From: Tubiluchus corallicola
Taxonomy: Eukaryota; Priapulida; Priapulimorpha; Priapulimorphida; Tubiluchidae
DNA: 37,809 nucleotides
Assembly: GCA_030141605.1 (NCBI GenBank)
Contig: JAQGDQ010002436.1
Coordinates: forward strand, 1-37,809
Direction of reading: 5' to 3'
The notes under the pieces are model-generated. The model did not search any database. It was given only the letters and a program-made list of their open reading frames with translations, and had not been told where the DNA came from. The translations under genes and the position numbers were made by a program. This document shows positions 29,535-37,809 of the stretch, one piece after another; position 1 is the first letter of the stretch; every line of letters starts with the position of its first letter.

Positions 29535-32286
29535 CTTTTTCTCCGCATATACGGCTATAATCACATGTGCGACATGTGGAACTTCTACTCGTTTTTGTAA
29601 AGGGTTCGCTCTTGTCAAATAGACCGTAGATAAGCTGATCTATGTAAAAACGGAATTCTCGCATATCCTGCTCAAAATTTTCCATCTTGAAGGCCCGTAC
29701 AAATTTCATAGAGTTTTTTATGTCATAATAGTAAAGCCCCGTAGGAAATTTTCCGTGCGTATGCTTGTACATGAGTGCATAAAGGGGTAGCTGCGGCTTA
29801 ACATTGTCAAGATTTATAGGAGAACTCTCTTCACCTATATTTTTAGCGCTGGCATACTTGTAGTCTATTATCCATATTTCATCATTCTTTTTGTCAATTC
29901 TGTCTATCTTTCCGTACACGTCGTATGTTCGATATTGATTGTTAAATTTTGCATACATTTTGTGTTCTGATGCAATTGTGCGAAAACCCTCATTATAGTG
30001 CCAAATCTCCTGGTCTACAAATGCGCTTAGTTTGCTCAATAAAATCTCTATTTCAAACTTATTAATCTCATCATGCTCATAAGCGTCAAATTCTTGAAAT
30101 TTCTTGACAACTTCATTCTCAAAAATATGGTAGTAGTCTTCACTGTTTGGAAAGATATTTTGAGCATGAAGGGACTCCATAGCGCCGTGAAGGCAATTCC
30201 CGATATGAAGAGGGGTTAGATCCGAAGTCTTTAAGATCGGCTTTTTTAACTTTAGCACATATTTGTAATAGTACTTTAGAGTACAATCTTTGTAGGTTTG
30301 CAGTGATGTTGCTGAAAAGCGTTGTTTATTCATCACCCGTAGGATGTCATCCGTTTTTTCGACGGAGCTGTTGTCGCATAAAGTCACTCTATCTGCCTTA
30401 AAGATCAGATTGCTCGGATAGATCTTTTTGCTCTCTAGTTTTGTGTGGATAAAAAGCTCATTGATAAATGATGAAGCTCTTCTATTCGTATTATTTTCCG
30501 TATACGTGAATATGGACAGATCGGCTTTAGAGATTATCTGCAGGATATAGTTTTTAAATAATTTTTCTCTGTCTTGAAACGTGGGGAGATTGAGGCGTTT
30601 TCGCAATTCAGTGTTTAAGAAGAGGTCTTTTTTATTCTTTGGAGGAAAATTGTTTTCCGTTATTCCCGGCATGATAACAACATCTGCGGACATATTCCTC
30701 GATTCTAAAAGGCCTATAACGGATACCGGCCCCACTTTTGGGCTTGTGACCTTTAGTTTTTGAAGATTTCTAAATATTATGTAAATCATGTCATCCAAGG
30801 ATGCGTCTATGTTAAGTTTCGCCTCCGCATTGGAGAATAGTAGAAACATCCTGTCCAGTTCCGTAGATATTTTGCTAAACCCATCTCGCTCCAGCAGGTC
30901 TTCGTCCTGTATAAACCCTGAGGCTACGTGCATGAAGTCTTTGAGACAGCGGATAGTTTTGAGCATTGTGGGTTCAATCACAATGGGCAGTATGCTGGAT
31001 AACAGTCTGTTTATTGCATTATTGCTCAATATCTGTTTCACATCGACAAAGGCTTTTTTGTCGTTTTGGATGATGCTATATATATCGTCCTTCAGTTGCA
31101 AAGAGTCTTCTGCAAGCAGTTTTTCTGCTAGGAACTTCTCTGCAACCTCTATAGGCACATGCCCGCGATTGATGTGGAGAATAAACTCTATGGCAGAGTT
31201 TAGTAGCTGATAGGAGGATGAGATGTCGATATCATGCCCCATGGCGACATTAAAAAGGTTGTACTTGTCATTTTTGAGGAACCAGTGCTTCAGACTGTCA
31301 TCCACCAGGACTATCAGCATCTTGCTAAGAGATACCCCTTGGGCATTCAGAAGGGATATCTTTTCTACTATGAACTCATATTCAGCGACAGTATCTTCTG
31401 CTCTGTATATTTGTACACCTTTATAGTTTGCAGGCGATCCGTCGGATATTTTTATGCCAAGTTCCTCTTCATATATCTTATGAGATGGATGTTTTTTGCC
31501 CGAAAAGTGAAAAAATAGATGTACATCCTTGATTTTACTCAGTTCTTTTATGAATTTCAGTTCAAATTTGTTCAAATATCCTGGTATGACGAAGATATAT
31601 GCGTCATATCTTGCTATAAATTCGCCGTTCAAGTTTAGATCTTTGTAGCGTTCATTTTCATCCATGAAGCCGCATGCATTGCTTATTTTCTTGTATATCT
31701 GCATAAGGGAGACTATGACATTCAGCTCCAGCTCATAGTCTGTGTAGAGGGCTTCTTTTTTCAACAGATTGACGTCCACTATCTCTGTGTGCAGTTCTTT
31801 GACAAAGCTGTGTATATTCTCCGTGTTCTCTACGAAATGCACAAAGTTGCTAAACTCTTTCTCCTTGTCTTTTTTAAGAAGTGTGAGGCAATCATCAACA
31901 CTAATCTCTTCTATTGCCAATTTGGTGAAGAATGGCCGCAGTTCAGTAGGCATGAGGAAGAGCTGTTCCCCTGTATGCACATCTGTGGCGAACTGCACAA
32001 AGTCATTCATCAAAAATATGTCCGGTCTGCTTATATCATTTTGCAACAACTTATGGGCGGCATTGCAATCTAGAATTTCCCTTATGTTCCTCGAACTGGG
32101 AAGGATCAGACAAGCGGTATCATCATTTAGCGAAAACTCCTTCATGTAGGACGATACGCGGCTTAAAGGCTCTTTGTAGCTGTTGATTTGTTCCACCGTT
32201 TTTATCATTGGGGAATTATACAAGTTCATACCTTGTCCCGCAAGTTCATAAAAAATATTTGAAAAATATTGTGTGAAAATTTGCAT
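29512..32286 (-). CDS. addB: AddB-type nuclease subunit
   Basis: This is the partner of AddA. The 924-residue protein lacks a clear Walker A and carries a C-terminal PD-(D/E)XK nuclease (GKIDRID then IWIIDYKYA near 809). The iron-sulfur cluster cysteines that brace AddB nucleases are visible, one in SLQTYKDCTLKYYYKY near 665 and three in CRTCDYSRIC near 900. Both subunits thus have nuclease motifs, as in true AddAB and unlike RecBCD. The start is uncertain: ATG 32286, ATG 32229 (with AAGGT a few bases upstream) and ATG 32208 are all in frame, and homology to the family is not visible before the last. The gene is divergent from rqcH. Confidence 0.88.
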   Translation of the reverse strand: MQIFTQYFSNIFYELAGQGMNLYNSPMIKTVEQINSYKEPLSRVSSYMKEFSLNDDTACLILPSSRNIREILDCNAAHKLLQNDISRPDIFLMNDFVQFATDVHTGEQLFLMPTELRPFFTKLAIEEISVDDCLTLLKKDKEKEFSNFVHFVENTENIHSFVKELHTEIVDVNLLKKEALYTDYELELNVIVSLMQIYKKISNACGFMDENERYKDLNLNGEFIARYDAYIFVIPGYLNKFELKFIKELSKIKDVHLFFHFSGKKHPSHKIYEEELGIKISDGSPANYKGVQIYRAEDTVAEYEFIVEKISLLNAQGVSLSKMLIVLVDDSLKHWFLKNDKYNLFNVAMGHDIDISSSYQLLNSAIEFILHINRGHVPIEVAEKFLAEKLLAEDSLQLKDDIYSIIQNDKKAFVDVKQILSNNAINRLLSSILPIVIEPTMLKTIRCLKDFMHVASGFIQDEDLLERDGFSKISTELDRMFLLFSNAEAKLNIDASLDDMIYIIFRNLQKLKVTSPKVGPVSVIGLLESRNMSADVVIMPGITENNFPPKNKKDLFLNTELRKRLNLPTFQDREKLFKNYILQIISKADLSIFTYTENNTNRRASSFINELFIHTKLESKKIYPSNLIFKADRVTLCDNSSVEKTDDILRVMNKQRFSATSLQTYKDCTLKYYYKYVLKLKKPILKTSDLTPLHIGNCLHGAMESLHAQNIFPNSEDYYHIFENEVVKKFQEFDAYEHDEINKFEIEILLSKLSAFVDQEIWHYNEGFRTIASEHKMYAKFNNQYRTYDVYGKIDRIDKKNDEIWIIDYKYASAKNIGEESSPINLDNVKPQLPLYALMYKHTHGKFPTGLYYYDIKNSMKFVRAFKMENFEQDMREFRFYIDQLIYGLFDKSEPFTKTSRSSTCRTCDYSRICGEKDAKHFGS
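32215..32243 (-). promoter_or_regulatory. Possible addBA promoter inside the annotated 5' end
   Basis: Read on the minus strand, TTGCGG (32243-32238) and a perfect TATAAT (32220-32215) are 17 bases apart. Transcription would begin at or near ATG 32208, implying a leaderless addB message starting there. If so, the first 26 codons of the longer frame are not coding. The -35 matches only three or four positions. Confidence 0.35.
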
Positions 32287-32368
32287 TTTCCATAATCTAG
32301 GCTAGACTTAAATTGTAGGTGTTTAGTTTAGCACACTTACATGCCTCCTGATCCAAACTATGTTGCGA

Positions 32369-32395
32369 TGCCCGAGCTTCCCCCAAGCTCGGGCA
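32369..32395. repeat. Perfect 11-bp GC-rich inverted repeat in the addB-rqcH spacer
   Basis: TGCCCGAGCTT (32369-32379) and AAGCTCGGGCA (32385-32395) pair perfectly around a five-C loop. It sits in the 234-base divergent spacer, where a terminator would not be expected. A pyrimidine-rich stretch with six T residues follows about 30 bases later. It could be a REP-like palindrome, a cruciform or a regulator site. I saw no second copy in this window. Nothing else in the spacer looks like a gene. Confidence 0.75.
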
Positions 32396-32520
32396 CTCGT
32401 GCGTCTAGGGCTCTCTTCTCTTTTTTCCTTGGAACTGCGTAAAATGGATGTTCAAACTTTCGTATTTGTACTATAAAGTTATGGTCGAGTTCTTAAGAAT
32501 TATTTTAGGGTGCTTTTTCT

Positions 32521-34110
32521 GTGGATGGTTTAAGTTTTTATAAAACGTTTGAGATATTTAGGCAATACTGGATGCCGTGTAGTTTAAATAAGGTCGGAAT
32601 TTTGAACGGCAGTGTGTACTTGAGCTTTTTTAAGGGTTCGACGTTTGGATTACGGTATGACGTTGTCGAGAAGCCATTTATATATCTTGTGGATAAGTTT
32701 GCATATCCGCATTCTGCCATATCTGCGCTTGACATTGTAAACGGTTCTTCAGTGGTTGAGGTATCGGGCAGGGGTTATGACAGGTTGGGGTATTTTGATT
32801 TGAAAAAGAGGAAGCCCAGCGGCAAGATAGTACACTACAGGTTGGTGTTTGAGCCGGTTGGGGCATCTGCCAACTTTTTCATACTAGACGAGATGGACAA
32901 CATACTATTCATGATGAGGGATAGAAATGTGGATCCAGATAGGGTGTTGGGTGTGGGTAAGAGGTATTCTCCATTCAAGCTAAACAAGCGCTATAGTCTC
33001 GATAACGTTGGCGATGCGTCATCATTCGTGGATTTGGTCGGTTTTTATCCTGTCACGGCAAAGCAAGGGGATATCTTAAAGGGTGAACTCGGCTCCTTCA
33101 GTGCTGCCGTGGAGCATATCAGGAGTGGGCTGGATGGTGATGTAAACTTTTATATGGATGAAGGTCGCAAGATTATACCATTTGCGCCATCAGAAAATAC
33201 TATGGTAAAACAGATCCACTATTCGGAGCTCGATTCAAATCGTGGAAAGAGTAGCTCCAAAGGAGATATCTCCTCCATCAAGGAAAATATAGTGCGAGAA
33301 CTCAATAAGAAGCTAAAAAGCCTTGAAAAACTACATACAAACCTTCAAGGGGACATGGTCGATGCCTTGGATTATCGATCTATGAGGGATGAGGCTACCC
33401 TTTTGAAGAGTAATATTCATCTTCTGAAAGGCGGAGGTGTGTACGAGCTTGCGGAATACAGGGAAGAGGGGTTGTTTTACAGAAACGCCGTAATTCCGGA
33501 CGACGTAAAGAATATTGCCCGCTACATAGATAAACTATATGGCAAAGCATCAAAGAAGGAGAGAGCCATCCCGAAGATTAATAAGAGGATTGCCGAAGTT
33601 GAAAAACTGATCCTCTACACCCAAGAGCAACTTTATTTTACCGACATCGCGACGGATATGGATCAGCTTGCGGACTTGAGAAATCTTGCGAGCGGCAAGT
33701 CCATAAATAAGAGTGTAAAGAAGCGCAAGGGCGACGTATCGTATTATGAAGCCAATATAGGTGAAGCAAAGTATATGGTGGGCAAAAATAGTCGCGGAAA
33801 CCATGAGATAGTCTTTAAACATGCTCTTGCAAACGATATGTGGTTTCATGGCAAGGATATGCCTTCGGCGCACCTTATTGTGCGAAAAAATGGAGAATTG
33901 AGCCCCAAAGAGATAGAGTTGGCTGCAAGGATAGTTGCCCACTTCAGCAAAGCGAAGGAGGAGAACAGAGTTGATGTGGACTATACTTTGAAAAAATATG
34001 TGAAAAAACCCAAAAACACGCCAGAAGGATTTGTGATATACGACAACTTCGCCACCGTCACTGTCAAGCCGCTAGATGACACGGAGATATCGGAAATATT
34101 TGAGATGTAG
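32521..34110 (+). CDS. rqcH: NFACT-family ribosome quality control protein RqcH
   Basis: RqcH (Rqc2 homologue, also called FbpA) binds stalled 50S subunits and adds C-terminal alanine tails that mark the nascent chain for degradation. The 529-residue protein has the N-terminal NFACT-N domain and a central helical and coiled-coil region (about 250-395, KKLKSLEKLHTNLQ to EKLILYTQEQL). The C-terminal NFACT-R domain starts ANIGEAKYMVGKNSRGN and includes DMWFHGKDMPSAHLIV. The start is GTG 32521, with AGGGTG about seven bases upstream. The canonical N-terminal Asp-Arg motif of the family is not obvious, so catalytic competence in tailing is uncertain. Confidence 0.87.
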   Translation: MDGLSFYKTFEIFRQYWMPCSLNKVGILNGSVYLSFFKGSTFGLRYDVVEKPFIYLVDKFAYPHSAISALDIVNGSSVVEVSGRGYDRLGYFDLKKRKPSGKIVHYRLVFEPVGASANFFILDEMDNILFMMRDRNVDPDRVLGVGKRYSPFKLNKRYSLDNVGDASSFVDLVGFYPVTAKQGDILKGELGSFSAAVEHIRSGLDGDVNFYMDEGRKIIPFAPSENTMVKQIHYSELDSNRGKSSSKGDISSIKENIVRELNKKLKSLEKLHTNLQGDMVDALDYRSMRDEATLLKSNIHLLKGGGVYELAEYREEGLFYRNAVIPDDVKNIARYIDKLYGKASKKERAIPKINKRIAEVEKLILYTQEQLYFTDIATDMDQLADLRNLASGKSINKSVKKRKGDVSYYEANIGEAKYMVGKNSRGNHEIVFKHALANDMWFHGKDMPSAHLIVRKNGELSPKEIELAARIVAHFSKAKEENRVDVDYTLKKYVKKPKNTPEGFVIYDNFATVTVKPLDDTEISEIFEM

Positions 34111-34129
34111 GTTCAAGCCTCAGCGTGAC

Positions 34130-34873
34130 TTAATTTGCCGAAGCGACGCGTTTGGGTCTATGCTGGTCTGTTATCTGCTTATAGTTTTTTGCCACAAGGT
34201 TGTAATAGAGGCTGGGCAGCTTCTTGCCGGACTTGATCCTTTTATCCAGATTCCCCGGACCAAAATTGTAGGCAGTGACGGCGTGATTCATGTTATTCAG
34301 CTTTTTATTCAGATAGCTGAGATAAGATATTCCAAGGATCAGGTTATTGACAGGATCGTAAATATCTTCCTCATTTTCTATATCGAGGTGGTCTATCTTC
34401 TTCGATATGTAATACGCAGTAGTAGGGAGCAGCTGCATCAATCCTATGGCACCTTTGTGTGACAAGGCTCTTTCTTGGAATGCGCTCTCCGTCTTTATTA
34501 TCGCCAGGATAAGATACGGGTCTATGCTGTGCCTAAGGGCTTCTTTTGCAATTACCACGGACATCTTGTCCACGTTTGTGTTTGAATATTTCTTGCCCTT
34601 GCTCAAGCTCGCCATGGCCAAGGATATCTCGTTTGCAAGGAGCAGCTCCGTCGATTGCTGATAGCTTTTTTGATAAAGCAACATGGTCTGCATCATACTG
34701 TCCATTTCCCTTGTCAATTTACTTCCGCTTTTGCCAAGGTAGACCTCCAGCGATACGACCACCAGCAACGCCAATATCAAAGAGGATATTGAAGATAACA
34801 GCACGATTTGCGAAACGGGCTTGTAGTGCTTTTCATCTCTGGATTTATGTACAGTCAACCACTCTATGGCCAA
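34130..34873 (-). CDS. Membrane-anchored lytic transglycosylase (SLT domain)
   Basis: It cleaves peptidoglycan glycan strands by forming 1,6-anhydro ends, outside the inner membrane. The 247-residue protein has one membrane helix at about 22-44. The SLT domain has catalytic E129 in TESAFQ, then GAIGLMQLLP (141-150) and AYNFGPG (201-207). The start is TTG 34873, but GGAG there is only two bases away, so the TTG at 34858 is an alternative; no ATG precedes the helix. It is convergent with rqcH (19 bases between stops) and divergent from sfsA. Confidence 0.88.
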   Translation of the reverse strand: MAIEWLTVHKSRDEKHYKPVSQIVLLSSISSLILALLVVVSLEVYLGKSGSKLTREMDSMMQTMLLYQKSYQQSTELLLANEISLAMASLSKGKKYSNTNVDKMSVVIAKEALRHSIDPYLILAIIKTESAFQERALSHKGAIGLMQLLPTTAYYISKKIDHLDIENEEDIYDPVNNLILGISYLSYLNKKLNNMNHAVTAYNFGPGNLDKRIKSGKKLPSLYYNLVAKNYKQITDQHRPKRVASAN

Positions 34874-34932
34874 ACTCCAAAAAAATAAAAATTGCCCTTA
34901 AAAACACTCACCACAAGGACATACAGAGATAG

Positions 34933-34961
34933 TATACCCTAAAAAAGAAAACATATCTACA
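34933..34961 (-). promoter_or_regulatory. Possible promoter of the lytic transglycosylase
   Basis: On the minus strand, TAGATA (34961-34956) and TATACT (34938-34933) are separated by 17 bases, about 60 bases before the start. It lies in the 148-base divergent spacer shared with sfsA. Confidence 0.35.
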
Positions 34962-35021
34962 AAAAGTGATAAAACTGTGAAATACTGTGCGTTAAAATTT
35001 ATATAGTGGAGTTTTTTTGTA

Positions 35022-35708
35022 GTGTATCAATTTCCGAAGCTTAAAGAGGGTGTATTTTTAAGAAGGTATAAGCGTTTTTTTGCAGATATCGACACCGGTT
35101 CAGAGGTGATTACGGTTCATAATCCGAATACCGGTGCAATGACCGGCTTGGTGGAAAATGAATGTAGAGCCCTTTATTCTTTGGCAGAGAACAGGAATAG
35201 GAAACTTCCTCACACATTGGAAGCACTGATGATAAACGGAGAATGGATAATCACAAATACTGTCGTTATAAACAGGATCGTGGAATCTGCCATAAACGAT
35301 TCTGAGCTGAACGACTTTGGCAAGATATATACTTATAAAAGAGAGTTCAAATTTGGGGATAGTAGGATAGATTTTTGTTTGGAAACCGACAAAGGGGTAG
35401 TTTTTTTAGAGGTGAAGAGCGTTACCCTTTTTGATGATAAATTTAATATGTTTCCGGATGCTGTGACGGAAAGGGGGAGAAAGCATCTTTTAACGATGGC
35501 AAAAGGGGCGCAAGATGGTCTTATTACGGCAACTCTGTATGTGTGCAGCGCAGACAGAGAAGGGTTCAAGATAGCAGACCATATTGACGACAAGTATGCA
35601 CAGAGCTATAAACTGGCAAGAAGCTGTGGAATGAAAACCTTGATTTATCGCAATATATTCAGTTTGGAAGATAGTACGTGCTATTTGGAAAAGATGCCTA
35701 TATTGTAG
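35022..35708 (+). CDS. sfsA: SfsA family protein (sugar fermentation stimulation homologue)
   Basis: The molecular role of SfsA is not firmly known. The family is a DNA-binding protein with a PD-(D/E)XK nuclease-like fold, first linked to maltose use in E. coli. The 228-residue protein shows HNPNTGAM (33-40), RKLPHTLE (60-67) and the nuclease-like core G-D-SRIDF (112-118) with E130-V-K132. FPDAVTERGRKHL follows near 146. The usual His-Cys-Pro-Asn-Thr-Gly reads His-Asn-Pro-Asn-Thr-Gly here. The start is GTG 35022, with GGAG at 35008-35011. mgsA follows after 29 bases. Confidence 0.92.
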   Translation: MYQFPKLKEGVFLRRYKRFFADIDTGSEVITVHNPNTGAMTGLVENECRALYSLAENRNRKLPHTLEALMINGEWIITNTVVINRIVESAINDSELNDFGKIYTYKREFKFGDSRIDFCLETDKGVVFLEVKSVTLFDDKFNMFPDAVTERGRKHLLTMAKGAQDGLITATLYVCSADREGFKIADHIDDKYAQSYKLARSCGMKTLIYRNIFSLEDSTCYLEKMPIL

Positions 35709-35737
35709 ATGGATATTATTTTTTTGAGGTGTGTTTT

Positions 35738-36181
35738 ATGAAAAAGAGGGTGATGAATATTGCCATGGTTGCCCATGACAACAGAAAGGAAGATTTGTTG
35801 TCATGGTTAGGTACTCATTTGGCTGAGTTTAAAGAGCACAATCTGTTTGCAACCGGAACAACTGGAGGCATGATTTGCGAAAGGTATGGGCTGAGCAATG
35901 TGACAAAGCTAAAGTCCGGTCCTTTAGGGGGCGACCAGGAGTTGGGCGCAATGATTGCAAACGGGCAGATCGACGCCATATTCTTTTTGTGGGATCCGAT
36001 GATGCCGCAACCTCATGAACCGGATGTCAGAGCACTATTGAGGATATCTGTTTTGAAAAACATTATTATTGCAGAGTCTAGACAGACCGCAGACATGGTA
36101 ATAACAAGCCCCCTGTTTGCAAATGCGGACTATACGCCCATAAAGACAGATTACAGCAAGTATCTTAAAAGAACGCTCTAG
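35738..36181 (+). CDS. mgsA: Methylglyoxal synthase
   Basis: It converts dihydroxyacetone phosphate to methylglyoxal and phosphate, a bypass that relieves sugar-phosphate stress. The 147-residue protein begins NIAMVAHDNRKEDLLSW and has the phosphate and catalytic loop KSGPLGGDQELGAMI, with the catalytic aspartate at D66. FLWDPMMPQPHEPDVRALLR (84-103) carries the conserved His and Asp pair. The open frame runs back to 35678, but ATG 35738 has GAGG eight bases upstream and fits the family start. It shares a strand and probably a transcript with sfsA. The substrate comes from the triose pool handled by gap. Confidence 0.95.
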   Translation: MKKRVMNIAMVAHDNRKEDLLSWLGTHLAEFKEHNLFATGTTGGMICERYGLSNVTKLKSGPLGGDQELGAMIANGQIDAIFFLWDPMMPQPHEPDVRALLRISVLKNIIIAESRQTADMVITSPLFANADYTPIKTDYSKYLKRTL

Positions 36182-36197
36182 GCGTCGGATGAAGTTT

Positions 36198-37628
36198 TTA
36201 AGAAAATCTCTTCATAAAGCTTTCCGGAGAATGTAGAGAAAACTGCTTGAATGTGAATTCTCCTATCAGCACTACATCTTCGGTATCGCCTAGGGAGATC
36301 CTTTTGTCTATTCCTGCAACGTCGAATTTCGGGTTGTTTTGATGAAAGTATATCTGTTCGTTGCTTGTTCGGGTAGACAGAAGGAATGTTTGCTGAGATG
36401 TGCCGCTTGTGCATATTAGCGTATCTATTTCATCATCCAGTATCTTTTTGCGGAGCAGCATTGATTTATCGAAATGATTGTAATAGTCCTTCGTGTATCT
36501 GTCCGGCAAAGAGGCGTGAGCGCTATGATACTTAGCTGATAACGCTGTAAATTTATCTATCATGCTTTGGGATGATGCTATCCTGTTTTCCACATCTATG
36601 TTGTATATATACACGTCATAAAACGGGGACAACTCCTGCACTATTGTCAACAAATTTTCAGATCCTAAGTCCAGTATCTCGTCAACAACGAATCCTACCT
36701 TGCGTTTTTCATGGTTGTGACTTTGTAAAACACCCTGAATTTCCCAATCATTCATACGTTTTACACAATATTCTGATAATTTTTTATCCACATTTTCATT
36801 AAATGTTGTCTGTTTTGAAACATCTTGATTTAGGTATGCGTTGAGGAACAAAAGATACAGATGAAGGGTGAATACGGCTTCGTCATCATTTGCTTCAAGA
36901 GCATCCAAGTACCTGTCATATAGAGTGGGGTACAGGTCTAAAAAGGCAACGTCATTTCCCATCGTTTCCCAAAAGAATGGCAGTAGCCAAGCAAGGGCTT
37001 TTTTCTTGTCCATGGTAGTTTTGTCATTAAAACTTTTGCCAAATATGTTGTCCTCCAGCTGCTTGATGAGGTTAGCCGCATCGCCATATATAAATTTCGG
37101 TATATATTTTCCCCACTGTTCAAAATTATTTGATACATCAAAGATCTCTCTAGTCGGCAAGCTTAGGGCATACTTTGTGAATATCTTCAATCCTTCTTCT
37201 CCAAGGCCGCTGTAGGTGTATAGCATGAGGATCTTCAATGCGCTGAAAAGTTTTTCTACAGGATCAGTGCTCTCTTCGTATCTATCTTTGATTTCGTTAA
37301 TTTGCGCTTCAATATCTACTATAGAGCCTGCAATGTCGATCTTGCGCAATATGTGTAAGGGAAACAGATAGTCGAGTTTTAAGTCATTTACTCCAAACAT
37401 GATCAGTATCTTTTCCCTGAAGGACAGTATAAGTTCTCTATACTCATCCATAAAATAGGCATTTTCGTGCATCATATATCTGTCTTCTAAGTCTGTGAAA
37501 AGTTTTACCGCAAGGGATGCCGAATAGTAGTCTGAGCTTTGCACGTGGGATATCATTTCATCCAGATACTGTTTTGTTTGTCTGGTTCCTGCCAAACGTG
37601 TGATTTCATTAGTTATGCTATCATCCAT
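36198..37628 (-). CDS. Unrecognised 476-residue soluble protein, possibly glycosyltransferase-related
   Basis: I cannot assign this protein. The N-terminal 300 residues look all-helical with acidic and aromatic residues and could be TPR-like repeats. After HNHEKRKVGFVVDEI (about 305) the pattern turns alpha/beta (VDEILDLGSENLL, YDVYIYNIDVENR). Further on are DTLICTSGTSQQTFLLSTRTSNEQIYFHQNNPKFDVAGIDKRISLGD. This order recalls the GT-B part of OGT/SPINDLY-type glycosyltransferases, where a helical repeat region precedes the catalytic half, but the C-terminal sugar-nucleotide half is absent or very short here. There is no signal peptide or membrane helix. It converges on mgsA with a 16-base gap. 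Confidence 0.6.
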   Translation of the reverse strand: MDDSITNEITRLAGTRQTKQYLDEMISHVQSSDYYSASLAVKLFTDLEDRYMMHENAYFMDEYRELILSFREKILIMFGVNDLKLDYLFPLHILRKIDIAGSIVDIEAQINEIKDRYEESTDPVEKLFSALKILMLYTYSGLGEEGLKIFTKYALSLPTREIFDVSNNFEQWGKYIPKFIYGDAANLIKQLEDNIFGKSFNDKTTMDKKKALAWLLPFFWETMGNDVAFLDLYPTLYDRYLDALEANDDEAVFTLHLYLLFLNAYLNQDVSKQTTFNENVDKKLSEYCVKRMNDWEIQGVLQSHNHEKRKVGFVVDEILDLGSENLLTIVQELSPFYDVYIYNIDVENRIASSQSMIDKFTALSAKYHSAHASLPDRYTKDYYNHFDKSMLLRKKILDDEIDTLICTSGTSQQTFLLSTRTSNEQIYFHQNNPKFDVAGIDKRISLGDTEDVVLIGEFTFKQFSLHSPESFMKRFS

Positions 37629-37775
37629 ATAGATACTTCACCTTCTTTATTTGCAAAATACGCATGGGTTCCGCCTAAGGAGCGGGTATGTGTGTCACTG
37701 AAACACTATACAGAATTATTATATCCTATACTAGGTTAAAATATGCTAGTATCGCGTTTGTGGAGGGTTGATCTT

Positions 37776-37809
37776 GTGGTGGCTTTAAGAGAAATAGATT
37801 TATGCAATG
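37776..37809 (+). CDS. Start of a plus-strand gene running off the window
   Basis: A GTG at 37776, eight bases after GGAGGG (37762-37767), opens a frame of which only eleven codons are visible (beginning Met-Val-Ala-Leu-Arg-Glu-Ile-Asp). That is too short to identify. A TATACT at 37727-37732 could be its -10 element. The 150-base spacer to the left also has a weak imperfect hairpin at about 37660-37690. Confidence 0.4.
   Translation, partial: MVALREIDLCN

Noticed and set aside
29535-29618. Extension of addA by 28 codons at its 5' end.
   Set aside because: It would overlap addB by over 100 bases, while ATG 29534 has a good ribosome site and leads directly into the conserved region.

Overview
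The window is ordinary bacterial chromosome of moderate GC (a little over 40 percent by eye), densely packed, with many TTG and GTG starts and clear Shine-Dalgarno sequences. Several features suggest a Gram-negative-type bacterium. The F-type ATP synthase operon has paired b' and b stalk genes, the second with a signal-like leader, and lacks the a and c subunit genes. There is also a membrane-anchored lytic transglycosylase and three membrane-anchored proteins with predicted extracytoplasmic domains. AddAB-type recombination enzymes, RqcH and methylglyoxal synthase are present. This combination fits Deferribacterota or a deltaproteobacterial-type lineage. That is inference, and no rRNA or tRNA gene in the window can fix it.

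Left part (1-7000): a 5'-truncated glycerate 2-kinase, an HD-GYP c-di-GMP phosphodiesterase, and on the minus strand an unrecognised polytopic membrane protein. Then comes a row of three diverged paralogues (3492-4475, 4720-5736, 6012-6968), each with one N-terminal membrane anchor and a large predicted extracytoplasmic domain. A degenerate fourth member lies between the first two. I do not recognise this family, and it is the best candidate here for something undescribed.

Central part (7000-22200): housekeeping genes on the plus strand. Sugar and triose metabolism is represented by transketolase (interrupted by a frameshift), gpmI, gap and pgk. rRNA modification is represented by rlmB and rlmH, with a DksA-like regulator and a ComF phosphoribosyltransferase interspersed. 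The F1 operon follows in the order b', b, delta, alpha, gamma, beta, epsilon, then a TrmN6-like methyltransferase.

Right-centre (22348-32286): a RarD-type permease, an FkbM-family methyltransferase and, convergent to them, the addBA operon. A recent direct tandem duplication of about 2.45 kb (22899-25342 and 25347-27793) covers the 3' part of rarD, the whole methyltransferase gene and the 3' part of addA. One complete rarD and one complete addA survive on the outside. The net effect is two identical methyltransferase genes plus one fragment each of addA and rarD. The copies differ at only three places, one of them a codon deletion in the intact rarD.

Right end (32287-37809): rqcH divergent from addB across a spacer with a perfect 11-bp hairpin, a lytic transglycosylase (minus), sfsA and mgsA (plus), an unrecognised 476-residue protein (minus) and the first codons of another plus-strand gene. 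No CRISPR array, insertion sequence, prophage, tRNA or rRNA was seen. No gene-free stretch exceeds about 280 bases; the only longer stretch without an intact gene is the pair of duplication fragments at 24114-25710.
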